Assembly: GCF_001936625.1 (NCBI RefSeq)
Contig: NZ_MSDU01000024.1
Coordinates: 1-45,511, forward strand
Reading direction: 5' to 3'
DNA from: Domibacillus antri
GTDB taxonomy: Bacteria; Bacillota; Bacilli; Bacillales; Domibacillaceae
Length of the DNA stretch: 45,511 nucleotides
Every line of letters begins with the position of its first letter. Positions within the stretch are counted from its first letter, which is position 1. The translations under genes were made by a program, and so were the position numbers. The notes below the pieces were generated by a model that saw only the letters and a program-made list of their open reading frames with translations, searched no databases and was not told the DNA's origin. Below, piece after piece: positions 1 to 8,139 of this stretch.

Positions 1-216
1 ACCTGCTTTCAAACGACGATCATGTGATCTTCCCTATTATGCGGGAATAGCCCCGGGTTCCCGGAGGTATCCCAAGCTGCAGGGCAGGTGGCCCACGTGT
101 TACTCCCCCGTCCGCCGCTAACTTGAACAGAGCAAGCTCCGTCAAGTCCGCTCGACTTGCATGTATTAGGCACGCCGCCAGCGTTCGTCCTGAGCCAGGA
201 TCAAACTCTCCAAAAA
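1..216 (-). rRNA. 16S ribosomal RNA, 5' end only (gene runs off the window)
   Basis: The reverse complement of 198-209 is the universal 16S 5' sequence AGAGTTTGATCC, followed by CTGGCTCAGGACGAACGCTG. Further in are the usual Firmicute 16S 5' features, including the stretch of 60-130 around the first domain. The mature 5' end should lie near 216, by analogy with Bacillus 16S. Only about the first 215 nt are inside the window. Transcription runs leftwards from the promoters at 362-635. Confidence 0.97.
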
Positions 217-361
217 GCAGTTTGACTTGCTCATTTGTTTTCTATCGAAATGACGGGCATTTCATAATAGAAAGTTTAATTCTAAAACGTTGACGTTTTT
301 ATTGATTTTGTTCAGTTTTCAAAGATCAATTTAACTCGCTGTTTTTTGTGACAGCTATAAC

Positions 362-390
362 ATAATATCACCCTTTGATTAATCAGTCAA
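362..390 (-). promoter_or_regulatory. rRNA promoter, proximal copy
   Basis: On the minus strand TTGACT (385-390) is separated by 17 bp from TATTAT (362-367). It lies about 145 bp upstream of the 16S 5' end and points at it. It is the best-spaced of three tandem sites. Confidence 0.75.
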
Positions 391-497
391 TATCCTTTAC
401 AAAAAAATATTTTCAAAGTTTCAAAGATTGATTGTCTAATGGGGAATTTGTTATCCCATCCATATCAAAGCGATCATTAATTTAACAAGCAAGTATC

Positions 498-526
498 AAT
501 GTAACATTTCCAAAACATAAAGTCAA
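498..526 (-). promoter_or_regulatory. rRNA promoter, middle copy
   Basis: Minus strand TTGACT (521-526), 17 bp spacer, TACATT (498-503). It shares TTGACTTTAT with the distal copy. The -10 is a weaker match. Confidence 0.6.
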
Positions 527-605
527 TATGTTTTGAAGGGATAATTATTTTTCAATCAAAAAAATGAGTCTTTTCAAAACACCGACATTATTAGCGGCGA
601 AGACT

Positions 606-635
606 AATATAGCATGTTATTAAAAATAAAGTCAA
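606..635 (-). promoter_or_regulatory. rRNA promoter, distal copy
   Basis: Minus strand TTGACT (630-635), 18 bp spacer, TATATT (606-611), pointing at the 16S gene. Tandem promoters are usual for Bacillus rRNA operons. Confidence 0.65.
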
Positions 636-799
636 TTAAAATTTATAACCAATATAGTATCGAACTACATTATTAATGAATATATCATCACCTAATATAA
701 TATCCTGCTTGCAACAGGCACAACAAAATGTCATCTGAAGAGTCGCTGCCTGTTAAACCGACACTCTTTTTTGACGTGTATCTTCTATACAAAAGTAGT

Positions 800-829
800 A
801 AAAGCCATCAGCCTAAACTGATGACTTTT
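800..829 (-). terminator. terminator of the AbrB-like membrane protein gene
   Basis: On the minus strand AAAAGTCATCAG pairs with CTGATGGCTTTT across a short loop. The hairpin sits just past the stop codon at 834. The right arm itself ends in the T-run. Confidence 0.75.
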
Positions 830-833
830 CTCA

Positions 834-1934
834 CTAAGCCGATGCATGAGAATGAACTTCTTTTCTTACTTCCCATCCATGAAGCAGTTTGTATATAGGC
901 GGCATCACGAGACAGATGGCGATAATCCGAAGCACCTGCACGGCAACGACAAATGTCGAGTCCGCATCGAGAACAACTGCGGTTGTTGCCATTTCAGCAA
1001 CACCTCCTGGCGCAAAAGCGAGTGCAGCTGTTATAAAAGCGATTCCCGTCACCTTTGACACGACATATGCACACACAAACATCGCAGCAATAAATACGAT
1101 TGTACCAATGAAGGCGACGCTTAAGGTTTGCTTTAAACCAATAAACATTTCTTTTCGGAAATGCGAGCCGATTGAAACGGCAATAATGACTTGTGATATG
1201 ACCATGACGCTGTGCGGCCAAAAGGCAACCATATCATGTCCGACGAATGTGGAGCTGATCGATTGGACGATCGCAACAGCCACCATGCTTCCAATCAGCC
1301 ATGGTGCGGGGGATTTTAACTTTTTACCAAGATGATAGCCCCCATACGCCATAACAGCCAAGATAGCCGTCCATAAGAGCTGGTTCCATTCAAATGGCGG
1401 AGCAGCCGTTTCAACAACAGGCTGTGCCGGCGGATGGAAAATAAGTGCGGACATAACGATCGGAATGATAAAAATGACAAGAAAAACGCGCATCGTTTGA
1501 ATAATACTGACAATAGCCGTATTTGCATCAACTTCTTCCGCCATTGCCGGCATCGCGGACATTCCACCCGGTGCGGTCCCCAAAAAACTGGTCATCATAT
1601 CGGTTCGACTAAACTTCCATAAGGCAAAACCGGATATTAGTGAAAATACGATCGAAAGCAATAACATGGCGACTATGACCGCCCAGTGCTGCTGAAAAAC
1701 CGTTATAACAGATAAATTTATTTTTTGACCAAGCTCTATGCCTAAAATACATTGCCCGATGTACAGCCAATATTTCGGCGTTCCTTTCGCTCCCAGAAAA
1801 TTTGGCTTCACGAAAGAAATGAGAGCCGCAGTGATCAATGTTCCGAGCATCCAGCCAATCGACAAGCCCGTTAACGACAACAAGAATCCGCCGGCGCTGC
1901 TCATCGCAACAAACAACCATTTATTTACTTCCAT
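834..1934 (-). CDS. AbrB-family integral membrane protein (putative transporter)
   Basis: A 366-residue, very hydrophobic protein with about ten membrane segments. It looks like two related halves, each with a Gly-rich GTAPGGMSAM / AFAPGGVAEM motif (near residues 119 and 310). This duplication and motif are typical of the AbrB/ammonia-monooxygenase-like membrane family (PF05145). Despite the name, that family is unrelated to the DNA-binding AbrB. The true substrate is unknown. The ATG at 1934 has an AAGGA ribosome site eight bases upstream. It is divergent from a LysR-type gene at 2057, which suggests it is that regulator's target. A hairpin terminator follows at 800-829. The family is fairly sure; transport function is inferred. 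Confidence 0.85.
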   Translation of the reverse strand: MEVNKWLFVAMSSAGGFLLSLTGLSIGWMLGTLITAALISFVKPNFLGAKGTPKYWLYIGQCILGIELGQKINLSVITVFQQHWAVIVAMLLLSIVFSLISGFALWKFSRTDMMTSFLGTAPGGMSAMPAMAEEVDANTAIVSIIQTMRVFLVIFIIPIVMSALIFHPPAQPVVETAAPPFEWNQLLWTAILAVMAYGGYHLGKKLKSPAPWLIGSMVAVAIVQSISSTFVGHDMVAFWPHSVMVISQVIIAVSIGSHFRKEMFIGLKQTLSVAFIGTIVFIAAMFVCAYVVSKVTGIAFITAALAFAPGGVAEMATTAVVLDADSTFVVAVQVLRIIAICLVMPPIYKLLHGWEVRKEVHSHASA

Positions 1935-2056
1935 TCATCCAATCCTTCTTTCTGTTCCTTGTACAATTCACTATAATATACATATAGAAATAAATAAAAT
2001 ATCGTTTTAATATGATCAACCATAAACAAAATTTATGTCTAATGGAGGTATCTTTT

Positions 2057-2929
2057 ATGGACGAACGGGACTGGCTTGTTTTACAAGCGCTTTATGAAGA
2101 GAAAAATATCACAAACGCCGCAAAATTGTTATACATTTCTCAGCCCGCTTTAACGAATCGGTTGAAACAAATCGAAAAAGAATTCGGTGTCCAAATTGTC
2201 AATCGCGGCAGACGAGGTGTTCAATTCACTCCACAAGGGGAATATTTGGCCAAAAGCGCTTATGATATGATTCACCGCATCCAGCACATAAAAGAAAACG
2301 TACTTAATATGGAGAATAAAATAACCGGTACGCTAAGACTTGGTGTATCGACTTTTTTTACCGACTATAAACTGCCGGGATTGCTGAAATTATTTAAAGA
2401 CGAATATCCGGATATCGAATTTAAAGTGACGACCGAGTGGAGCAGCCATATTACTCATTTAATTCATAACGAGGATGTTCACGTCGGATTTGTAAAAGGG
2501 GATTATGGCTGGAAAGATCAAAAACGGCTTCTATTTGAAGAAAGAATTTGTATCGCCTCAAAAGAACCGATTAATATGAGCCTTTTGCCGGATTTGCCCC
2601 GGATCGATTACCGTACTGATCAAAACTTAAAAATGACTGTCGACAAATGGTGGGCTGAAAATTACGCGAAGCCTCCCCTTATCAGCATCGACGTCGACAA
2701 AGCCGGCACATGCAAAAACATGGTCGCAAACGGCCTCGGCTATGCGATTTTACCAAGCATGATTTTAGATGATCTGGAAGACTTGCACAAAATTGAGCTT
2801 ACAACGCCGGACGGCGAACCTATCATTCGCAAAAGCTGGATGTTCTTTCACAAGGAATCACTGCAGCTGAACATCGTAAAAGCATTTGTCGAATTTATCG
2901 AGCGGATCGATCTTGAAGACATTCATTGA
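2057..2929 (+). CDS. LysR-family transcriptional regulator
   Basis: A 290-residue protein with an N-terminal winged helix-turn-helix (NAAKLLYISQPALTNRLKQIE, about residues 20-40), the LysR signature, followed by a periplasmic-binding-like effector domain. An in-frame ATG exists at 2012, but GGAGG at 2044-2048 sits eight bases before the ATG at 2057, so I place the start there. It is divergent from the AbrB-like membrane protein; LysR regulators commonly control the divergent neighbour. The 120-bp gap is AT-rich, with an ATAT...ATAT interrupted palindrome near 1998-2012 of the general T-N11-A type. The effector is unknown. Confidence 0.88.
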   Translation: MDERDWLVLQALYEEKNITNAAKLLYISQPALTNRLKQIEKEFGVQIVNRGRRGVQFTPQGEYLAKSAYDMIHRIQHIKENVLNMENKITGTLRLGVSTFFTDYKLPGLLKLFKDEYPDIEFKVTTEWSSHITHLIHNEDVHVGFVKGDYGWKDQKRLLFEERICIASKEPINMSLLPDLPRIDYRTDQNLKMTVDKWWAENYAKPPLISIDVDKAGTCKNMVANGLGYAILPSMILDDLEDLHKIELTTPDGEPIIRKSWMFFHKESLQLNIVKAFVEFIERIDLEDIH

Positions 2930-2975
2930 GACCAATTCACTTACATTCAACGGCACGATTTCCTCGCGAATACGA

Positions 2976-3005
2976 AAAGGCCTTCCTCAAAATGGAAAGA
3001 CCTTT
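2976..3005 (-). terminator. terminator of the yhfK-like gene
   Basis: On the minus strand AAAGGTCTTTCC pairs with GGAAGGCCTTT (one wobble, one bulge) around ATTTTGA, then TTTTC. It begins within the last codons of the gene ending at 3010. Confidence 0.65.
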
Positions 3006-3009
3006 ACAT

Positions 3010-3654
3010 TTAAATATTTTTCAGCGCTTCACTTATGGATTTCCCGCCTGATATTAAGTCAAATGAGCGGTTAAAGGTGTGCGCTGTGTCGAGCGTAGTG
3101 TAAATGACCGCAGCAACGTCTTCACGCGGGATTGAACTTCTCTCTAATCTTTCACCCGCTTCTACTTTTCCGGTCCCCGGCTCGTTTAACAGTCCGCCCG
3201 GGCGGATAATCGTATAGGCAAGGGAGCTTTGCTCGACGGCACGATCAGCGTAATGTTTTGCGACATAATATGGACGGATCGCTTCATTCCAATTTTCCCG
3301 GTTATTCGCCTGCAATGCGCTTATCATAATAAACCGCTTCACGCCCGCCTGTTCTGCTGCTTCCACCGTTTTCACTGCCCCATCAAGATCAATAAGCAGT
3401 GTTTTATCCGGTCCTGTATGGCCTCCTGATCCTGCTGTAAACACAACAGCATCGCATCCAAGCATCGCCTTCGCCAGCTGGTCAACATGGCCTTCAAGAT
3501 CAGCAATCACAGCCTCGACCCCTTTTTCTTTAAAAGCAGCCGCCTGTTCCTCTTTTCTCACCATGGCACGCACTTCATGTTTATCACTATTTTGTAAAAG
3601 CTCAATCAGCTTCTGTCCGATTTGTCCGTTTGCTCCAACCACGAATACTTTCAT
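3010..3654 (-). CDS. yhfK: NAD(P)-binding atypical SDR protein, YhfK-like
   Basis: A 214-residue single-domain Rossmann protein. The nucleotide-binding motif GANGQIGQKL lies at residues 8-17. It shows the family patterns for NAD(P)H-binding, NmrA/YwnB-like proteins: RAMVRKEEQ, a TAGSGG loop, the active-site-like YYVAKHYAD and TIIRPGGL. From memory the sequence follows B. subtilis YhfK closely over its whole length. Its reaction is not established. It is monocistronic on the minus strand, ended by a hairpin at 2976-3005, and divergent from the tartrate dehydrogenase gene. Confidence 0.85.
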   Translation of the reverse strand: MKVFVVGANGQIGQKLIELLQNSDKHEVRAMVRKEEQAAAFKEKGVEAVIADLEGHVDQLAKAMLGCDAVVFTAGSGGHTGPDKTLLIDLDGAVKTVEAAEQAGVKRFIMISALQANNRENWNEAIRPYYVAKHYADRAVEQSSLAYTIIRPGGLLNEPGTGKVEAGERLERSSIPREDVAAVIYTTLDTAHTFNRSFDLISGGKSISEALKNI

Positions 3655-3862
3655 TTTAATTGAGCACCTCTTTCCAAATCATTTCCTGTCTATTATTTCA
3701 AACAAATACATAAGAAGCAAACAAGACGGCTGGCTCGAATTTGATTACCATAAACAAAAGTGATTTGGCGTTATCAAAAGTCAAGATGATAATTTGTCAT
3801 TTTCTAATCCTAATCTGTTCATTTTGTCAATATCTATCTCGAATAAAAAATGGTAAAATAGA

Positions 3863-3888
3863 ATTGTAAACCGTCTACAGTTTACAAT
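3863..3888. promoter_or_regulatory. inverted repeat upstream of ycsA, candidate operator
   Basis: Two perfect 9-bp arms, ATTGTAAAC (3863-3871) and GTTTACAAT (3880-3888), separated by 8 bp. They lie 25 bp before the dehydrogenase start. No T-run follows, so a repressor site is likelier than a terminator. The cognate regulator is not apparent in the window. Confidence 0.5.
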
Positions 3889-3912
3889 ACATAATCGGGT
3901 GGAGGAAAAATC

Positions 3913-4983
3913 ATGGTTAATCCATTTAAAATCGCTGTCATTCCCGGCGACGGCATCGGGCCGGAAGTGATAGCGGAAGGTGTTAAAGTATTAAAGTATA
4001 TTGAAAGTGTTGATGAAAATATTTCGTTTGATTTCGAATATTTCCCTTGGGGCTGTGAGTACTATGTCCAGCATGGAAAAATGATGGATGATGATGGCAT
4101 TGAGCGCCTGCAGCAATTTGACGCGATTTATTTAGGAGCGGTCGGCTATCCCGGTGTACCGGACCATATTTCGTTATGGGATTTACTGCTCCGTATTCGT
4201 AAATCCTTTGATCAGTATGTAAATGTGCGTCCGATTAAATTACTGAATGGCGCGCCGACTGTGCTGAAAGATGTGACACCGGACGATATTAATATGCTGG
4301 TCATCCGCGAAAACAGCGAAGGCGAATATGCCGGAGCAGGAGACCGCCTTTTCCAGGGAAAACCGCATGAAGTCGCACTGCAGACCGGTGTTTTTTCACG
4401 AAAAGGAACCGAGCGCATTATCCGCTATGCGTTTAATATTGCACAAAAAGAAAATCGCTCCCTCACGAGCATCAGTAAAGCAAATGCGCTCAACTATTCG
4501 ATGGTGTTCTGGGACGAAGTGTTTGAAGAAATCAGCAAAGAATACCCGGATGTGGAAACGCATTCGTATCTTGTTGACGCAGCCAGCATGTTTTTCGTTA
4601 TGGATCCTAAGCGTTTTGAAGTTGTGGTCACATCTAATTTATTCGGTGATATTATTACCGACCTCGGCGCAGGTATTACAGGCGGCATGGGGCTTGCAGC
4701 CGGCGCAAACTTAAATCCGGAACGCAATTTCCCATCTATGTTCGAACCCATTCATGGCTCCGCACCGGACATTGCCGGTAAACAAATCGCCAATCCACTT
4801 GCGACATTATGGTCAGCCAGTCAAATGCTCGAATTTTTCGGACAAGCAGAGTGGGCGGAAAAAGTGTTAACGCTCATCGAAAAAATGCTCGTCGACAAAA
4901 CCGTCCTGACACCAGATCTCGGCGGCAATGCTTCAACAAGTGAAGTGGGAGATCATATGGTGGAATTGTTGAAACAACTATAA
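3913..4983 (+). CDS. ycsA: tartrate/D-malate dehydrogenase (decarboxylating)
   Basis: A 356-residue member of the isocitrate/isopropylmalate dehydrogenase family. Visible motifs are the N-terminal GDGIGPEV (residues 12-19), an Arg-rich substrate loop (LLLRIRKSFDQYVNVRP), ENSEGEYAG and the metal-binding NLFGDIITDLG. The sequence near residue 70 and the SLWDLLLRIR loop fit the TtuC/DmlA/YcsA branch, which oxidises tartrate or D-malate with NAD, rather than LeuB; no leucine genes are nearby. The ATG at 3913 has GGTGGAGG just upstream. A perfect inverted repeat at 3863-3888 probably controls it. It ends in a bidirectional terminator shared with the opposing phosphatase operon. Substrate within the branch is uncertain. 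Confidence 0.87.
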   Translation: MVNPFKIAVIPGDGIGPEVIAEGVKVLKYIESVDENISFDFEYFPWGCEYYVQHGKMMDDDGIERLQQFDAIYLGAVGYPGVPDHISLWDLLLRIRKSFDQYVNVRPIKLLNGAPTVLKDVTPDDINMLVIRENSEGEYAGAGDRLFQGKPHEVALQTGVFSRKGTERIIRYAFNIAQKENRSLTSISKANALNYSMVFWDEVFEEISKEYPDVETHSYLVDAASMFFVMDPKRFEVVVTSNLFGDIITDLGAGITGGMGLAAGANLNPERNFPSMFEPIHGSAPDIAGKQIANPLATLWSASQMLEFFGQAEWAEKVLTLIEKMLVDKTVLTPDLGGNASTSEVGDHMVELLKQL

Positions 4984-4993
4984 AATCAAAGAA

Positions 4994-5039
4994 AAAGAGC
5001 CGCCGCCAGAAGTCTAATTCTCCTGGCAGCGGCTCTTTT
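4994..5039. terminator. bidirectional terminator between ycsA and the HAD phosphatase gene
   Basis: AAAGAGCCGCCGCCAG (4994-5009) pairs with CTGGCAGCGGCTCTTT (5023-5038) with one mismatch. A-rich and T-rich flanks allow termination of both convergent genes. Confidence 0.85.
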
Positions 5040-5892
5040 ATGTTGTCATTTTTTCAATAATATACGCAACGCCATGTTCGTTATTTTTCAACGTAGTCAT
5101 CATCGCCTGTTCCTTTACACCATCCAGCTCATTTCCCATCGCCACACTTGTGCCCGCGATTTTAAACATTGAGACATCGTTGAAATTATCCCCGATAGCC
5201 ATAACGTCCTGCTGTTCTATGCCAAATTGATCTGCTAATTTTTGCACAGCGTTCCCTTTCGATACATCGCGGTGCATAATATCAAACACGCGGCTGGCTG
5301 ACGCTGTCAATGTCAGATCTTCACGATCCGCATAGCGGTCCCACGCTTTTTGCAGCTTCTCATCATGAAATGAAAAAGCAAGCAAATTATAATATTGGTC
5401 CGTCTGCTCCAAGATATCTTTATATGTAGCGACAAATTCAAACGGCTCCTGGCTGAATTGACGTTCGGCCGCTTCTTCCATTTCTGCAAAATCGGCATTT
5501 GGATTCGCTGTTTTAATACGGTCGATTTCAATATTCAATAGTTCCCGTCCATTGTTCGGCGAATACAATGTATGATCAGAAAAGACCTCATAATAAAAGC
5601 CGTGTTCGATAAAATAAGTGAGAATTTCTTCCGTGTCTTCTTTACTGATGGAAATGGACTGTACTCTTGTCCCATCCTTATCATGAATAGTCGCGCCATT
5701 CGCACTAATAATCCACGTCGACAAACCGGCATCTTTCACGAGTTTGGCAGCATCAAATTGAGCACGCCCGGTCGCAATCACAACTTCAATCCCTTTTGAC
5801 TGGGCCGCTTTAATGGCTTTGATATTTTCCGGACTGATTTCATTGCGGCTGCTCAAGAGCGTTCCGTCCATATCAATCGCAATTAATTTCAT
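5038..5892 (-). CDS. Cof-type HAD-superfamily phosphatase
   Basis: A 284-residue cytosolic hydrolase. Motif I, IAIDMDGTLLSS, puts the nucleophile at Asp7 and the acid/base at Asp9. Motif II is VVIATGR. Motif III/IV is KGNAVQKLADQFGIEQQDVMAIGDNFNDVSMF near the C-terminus. The length and a large C2-type cap between residues of about 85 and 190 place it in the Cof/YxeH-type group, which dephosphorylates sugar phosphates or cofactor precursors. The precise substrate cannot be read. Its ATG overlaps the stop of the upstream inositol monophosphatase gene by four bases (ATGA), implying one operon and translational coupling. Confidence 0.87.
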   Translation of the reverse strand: MKLIAIDMDGTLLSSRNEISPENIKAIKAAQSKGIEVVIATGRAQFDAAKLVKDAGLSTWIISANGATIHDKDGTRVQSISISKEDTEEILTYFIEHGFYYEVFSDHTLYSPNNGRELLNIEIDRIKTANPNADFAEMEEAAERQFSQEPFEFVATYKDILEQTDQYYNLLAFSFHDEKLQKAWDRYADREDLTLTASASRVFDIMHRDVSKGNAVQKLADQFGIEQQDVMAIGDNFNDVSMFKIAGTSVAMGNELDGVKEQAMMTTLKNNEHGVAYIIEKMTT

Positions 5893-6647
5893 TTCGATCC
5901 CCCCAGCAAGTTTTGCAGACCGGATGCCACCTGCTTTTGCCCGAACATTGTATACGGACCGGCAGCTGCCATGACACCGCCTGCTTCTGTCACAAGCAAT
6001 TGGCCCGCTGCGATATCGTAAAACGCCGGACTCATATACAGTGCGGCATCCCAGCGCCCTGCTGCAATGTACGCCAGTGTGACTGCCGCTGTGCCGATAA
6101 TGCGTACTCTGTATACATCATTTACAATTTTCGCAAGCAATTCAAGCCGCTGCGTATTCGCTTCTTTATTTCCATCTTTCGCAAAATCACTGTGTGATAC
6201 GAACGATTCTGCCAAACTCACATCCCGTACACGAATGGGCTCGCCATCTTTGAACGCTCCGCCGCCTTTTGACGCCCAATATGTTTCGTTTAATCCAGGC
6301 AGTGAAATGACGCCAACAATCGGGTCCCCTTTGTATGTGAGCGCGATCGACACACCATACTGCGGCACCCCGATACTGTAGTTAATCGTGCCGTCAATCG
6401 GATCGATCACCCATTCAAATTCGCTGACACTCCCAATCACCCCCGCTTCTTCACTAAAAATACGGTGATCTGGATATTTTGCCTGAATACGTCCAATAAT
6501 AAGTGCTTCTACCTGCAAATCCATTTCTGTTACGAAATCTTTTGCAGCTTTCAGTGTCTGACCGCCTGCTTTTCCCGCCCTCGGCAATAAAAATCTGCCA
6601 GCTTCTTTGCCAAGTTCAATCGCAAAGGACAAATATTCGTTATACAA
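5889..6647 (-). CDS. inositol monophosphatase family protein
   Basis: A 252-residue Mg-dependent phosphatase. The metal-binding motifs are all present: FSEEAG, WVIDPIDGTINY, and the C-terminal WDAALYMSPAFYDIAAGQLL, whose YDIAAG carries the last metal Asp, before TEAGG. Family members hydrolyse inositol-1-phosphate, fructose-1,6-bisphosphate, NADP(H) or PAP, so the substrate is open. Translation appears to start at TTG (6647) behind GAGAGG. The gene overlaps the downstream HAD phosphatase gene by four bases. The pair thus forms a two-phosphatase operon. Confidence 0.87.
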   Translation of the reverse strand: MYNEYLSFAIELGKEAGRFLLPRAGKAGGQTLKAAKDFVTEMDLQVEALIIGRIQAKYPDHRIFSEEAGVIGSVSEFEWVIDPIDGTINYSIGVPQYGVSIALTYKGDPIVGVISLPGLNETYWASKGGGAFKDGEPIRVRDVSLAESFVSHSDFAKDGNKEANTQRLELLAKIVNDVYRVRIIGTAAVTLAYIAAGRWDAALYMSPAFYDIAAGQLLVTEAGGVMAAAGPYTMFGQKQVASGLQNLLGGSK

Positions 6648-6715
6648 TTAACCTCTCCCTACTTGTATGTATGCTCATTCCATCATAACGCATTCAAATG
6701 GCAAGGTCATATAAG

Positions 6716-7990
6716 TCACTTCGCTGCCATGGTTGTTTTTGGAAGAAGGAAGCTCATGACAGCGGCACCGATCAATAAAATGATGGAAGCAATAAATGAA
6801 ATCTCATATCCGCCTGTCGCATCGAACAATAGACCCGGAATAAATGAGCCGATCGCAGAACCGAATTGATGACTTAAATAAATCCAGCCGATAATAGCCC
6901 CAACCGAAAAATGCTTAAAGTATTCTGTTGCCAATTTAATGGTCGGTGCGACAGTTGCAAAATTCACCACACCGAAACTAATCGCGAAAATGATCAATAA
7001 ATGAGACTGCTCAATAAAGAAACCAAATAAAGAGGCATCGTTAATAATCAGCAATAATAAAATGATTGTCAACGCGCGAACACCATATAAAAAAGTGAGT
7101 ATTTTTTTACAGCTCCAGCGGTCGGATAAATAGCCGGATAAAACGGTACCCATAATATTAAAACCGGCCAATAAACTAACAGCCGCTCCGGTTACGGATG
7201 GTGAAAATCCGCAAAGCTGCGCAAACGGAATCAGATGTGTATCCATCAGCCCGGTCGTTGTGACACCGCAAATAAAAAACGGAATCATCAAAAATAAAAA
7301 CTCTTTCTTTTTCAGCAGCTGCATAAACGATAGGGTTTCCTTTGTTTCAGGCTTTTGTCCGCTATATTGCGATTGTTCCCTTTCTTTCTCTCCATAGGCA
7401 CGCATCTTTTTTTCAGCCGGAGAAGTCCTCATAAAGAGGAATAAAATCGGGAACACGACGATCGTTAAAAAAAGACCGAAGATCAGAACCGTATCTTTCC
7501 ATCCAAATTGACCAATGAAAAATAAAGACAATGGCACGAGCAACAGCTGGCCTCCTGCTGTACCTGCTGATACTAAACCGAAAGCAAGGCCTCTTTTTTC
7601 AACAAACCAGTTAGCGACTGCAACAGAGCTGACAACGTTAGAAGCTCCGCCAAAGCCGATTGAGGCGATCACGCCATATATGATCATCAGCTGCCATGGA
7701 TTTTGCACGAAAAATGTCACAATAGTCGATAATCCGATAATCAGCATGCTGAATGAAAGGACGGATCTTACGCCATAGCGGTCAACAAGTTTCCCCACGT
7801 ACGGCTGCGACAATGCATAAACGACGTAACTGATAAACGCGACAAGGGAGATGATCCCTCTATTCGTCGTAAATTCTTCTTCCCACGGTTGAATAAAGGC
7901 TCCGAATGAGAGCCTGACTCCCTGTGCGGAGAGCAATGCAAAAAATGAAAGCAATAAAATGATCCACGCATAATGCACTTGAAGCTTCAC
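6716..7990 (-). CDS. MFS transporter
   Basis: About 424 residues with twelve predicted membrane segments. Loop motifs typical of the major facilitator superfamily are present (GKLVDRYGVR between segments 2 and 3, and GYLSDRWSCKK in the second half). A central cytoplasmic loop is rich in charged residues (about 200-225). The look is of the monocarboxylate/oxalate-formate antiporter-like group, but no substrate can be named. The frame opens with a GTG at 7999 that is too close to the ribosome site; the GTG at 7990 is five bases after AAGGTGG and is preferred. It stands alone, about 60 bp from the phosphatase operon. Confidence 0.8.
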   Translation of the reverse strand: MKLQVHYAWIILLLSFFALLSAQGVRLSFGAFIQPWEEEFTTNRGIISLVAFISYVVYALSQPYVGKLVDRYGVRSVLSFSMLIIGLSTIVTFFVQNPWQLMIIYGVIASIGFGGASNVVSSVAVANWFVEKRGLAFGLVSAGTAGGQLLLVPLSLFFIGQFGWKDTVLIFGLFLTIVVFPILFLFMRTSPAEKKMRAYGEKEREQSQYSGQKPETKETLSFMQLLKKKEFLFLMIPFFICGVTTTGLMDTHLIPFAQLCGFSPSVTGAAVSLLAGFNIMGTVLSGYLSDRWSCKKILTFLYGVRALTIILLLLIINDASLFGFFIEQSHLLIIFAISFGVVNFATVAPTIKLATEYFKHFSVGAIIGWIYLSHQFGSAIGSFIPGLLFDATGGYEISFIASIILLIGAAVMSFLLPKTTMAAK

Positions 7991-8037
7991 AATTTCCACC
8001 TTCTTCCCAACATGATCGTATCAATATTTCGCCAAAA

Positions 8038-8083
8038 AGAGAAGACACCTTTGCCTCTTCAGCTGAAGGTGTCTTCTCTTTTT
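8038..8083 (-). terminator. terminator of the chemoreceptor gene
   Basis: AGAGAAGACACCTT (8038-8051) and AAGGTGTCTTCTCT (8066-8079) form a perfect 14-bp stem. On the minus strand it is followed by TTTTTGG, about 60 bp past the stop at 8140. A T-run on the other side makes it potentially bidirectional. Confidence 0.85.
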
Positions 8084-8139
8084 TGTTACATTTCACATCT
8101 TTATACAGCGCAGGCTGCGTGATTGCTTAGACTCTACCA

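Larger units (their letters stand above)
217..833. other. rRNA operon leader and promoter region, no gene
   Basis: This gene-free stretch of about 600 bp is AT-rich. On the minus strand it carries three sigma-A promoters (listed separately). Around 309-330 lies the sequence GATCTTTGAAAACTGAAC, typical of Bacillus rRNA leaders and resembling boxA-type antitermination sites. The right end holds the terminator of the leftward membrane-protein gene (800-829). I see no tRNA or open reading frame of interest. Confidence 0.7.

Noticed and set aside
889-1335. 148-codon open frame on the plus strand
   Set aside because: Antisense to the AbrB-like gene, rich in Thr/Ile/Ala repeats, with no ribosome site.
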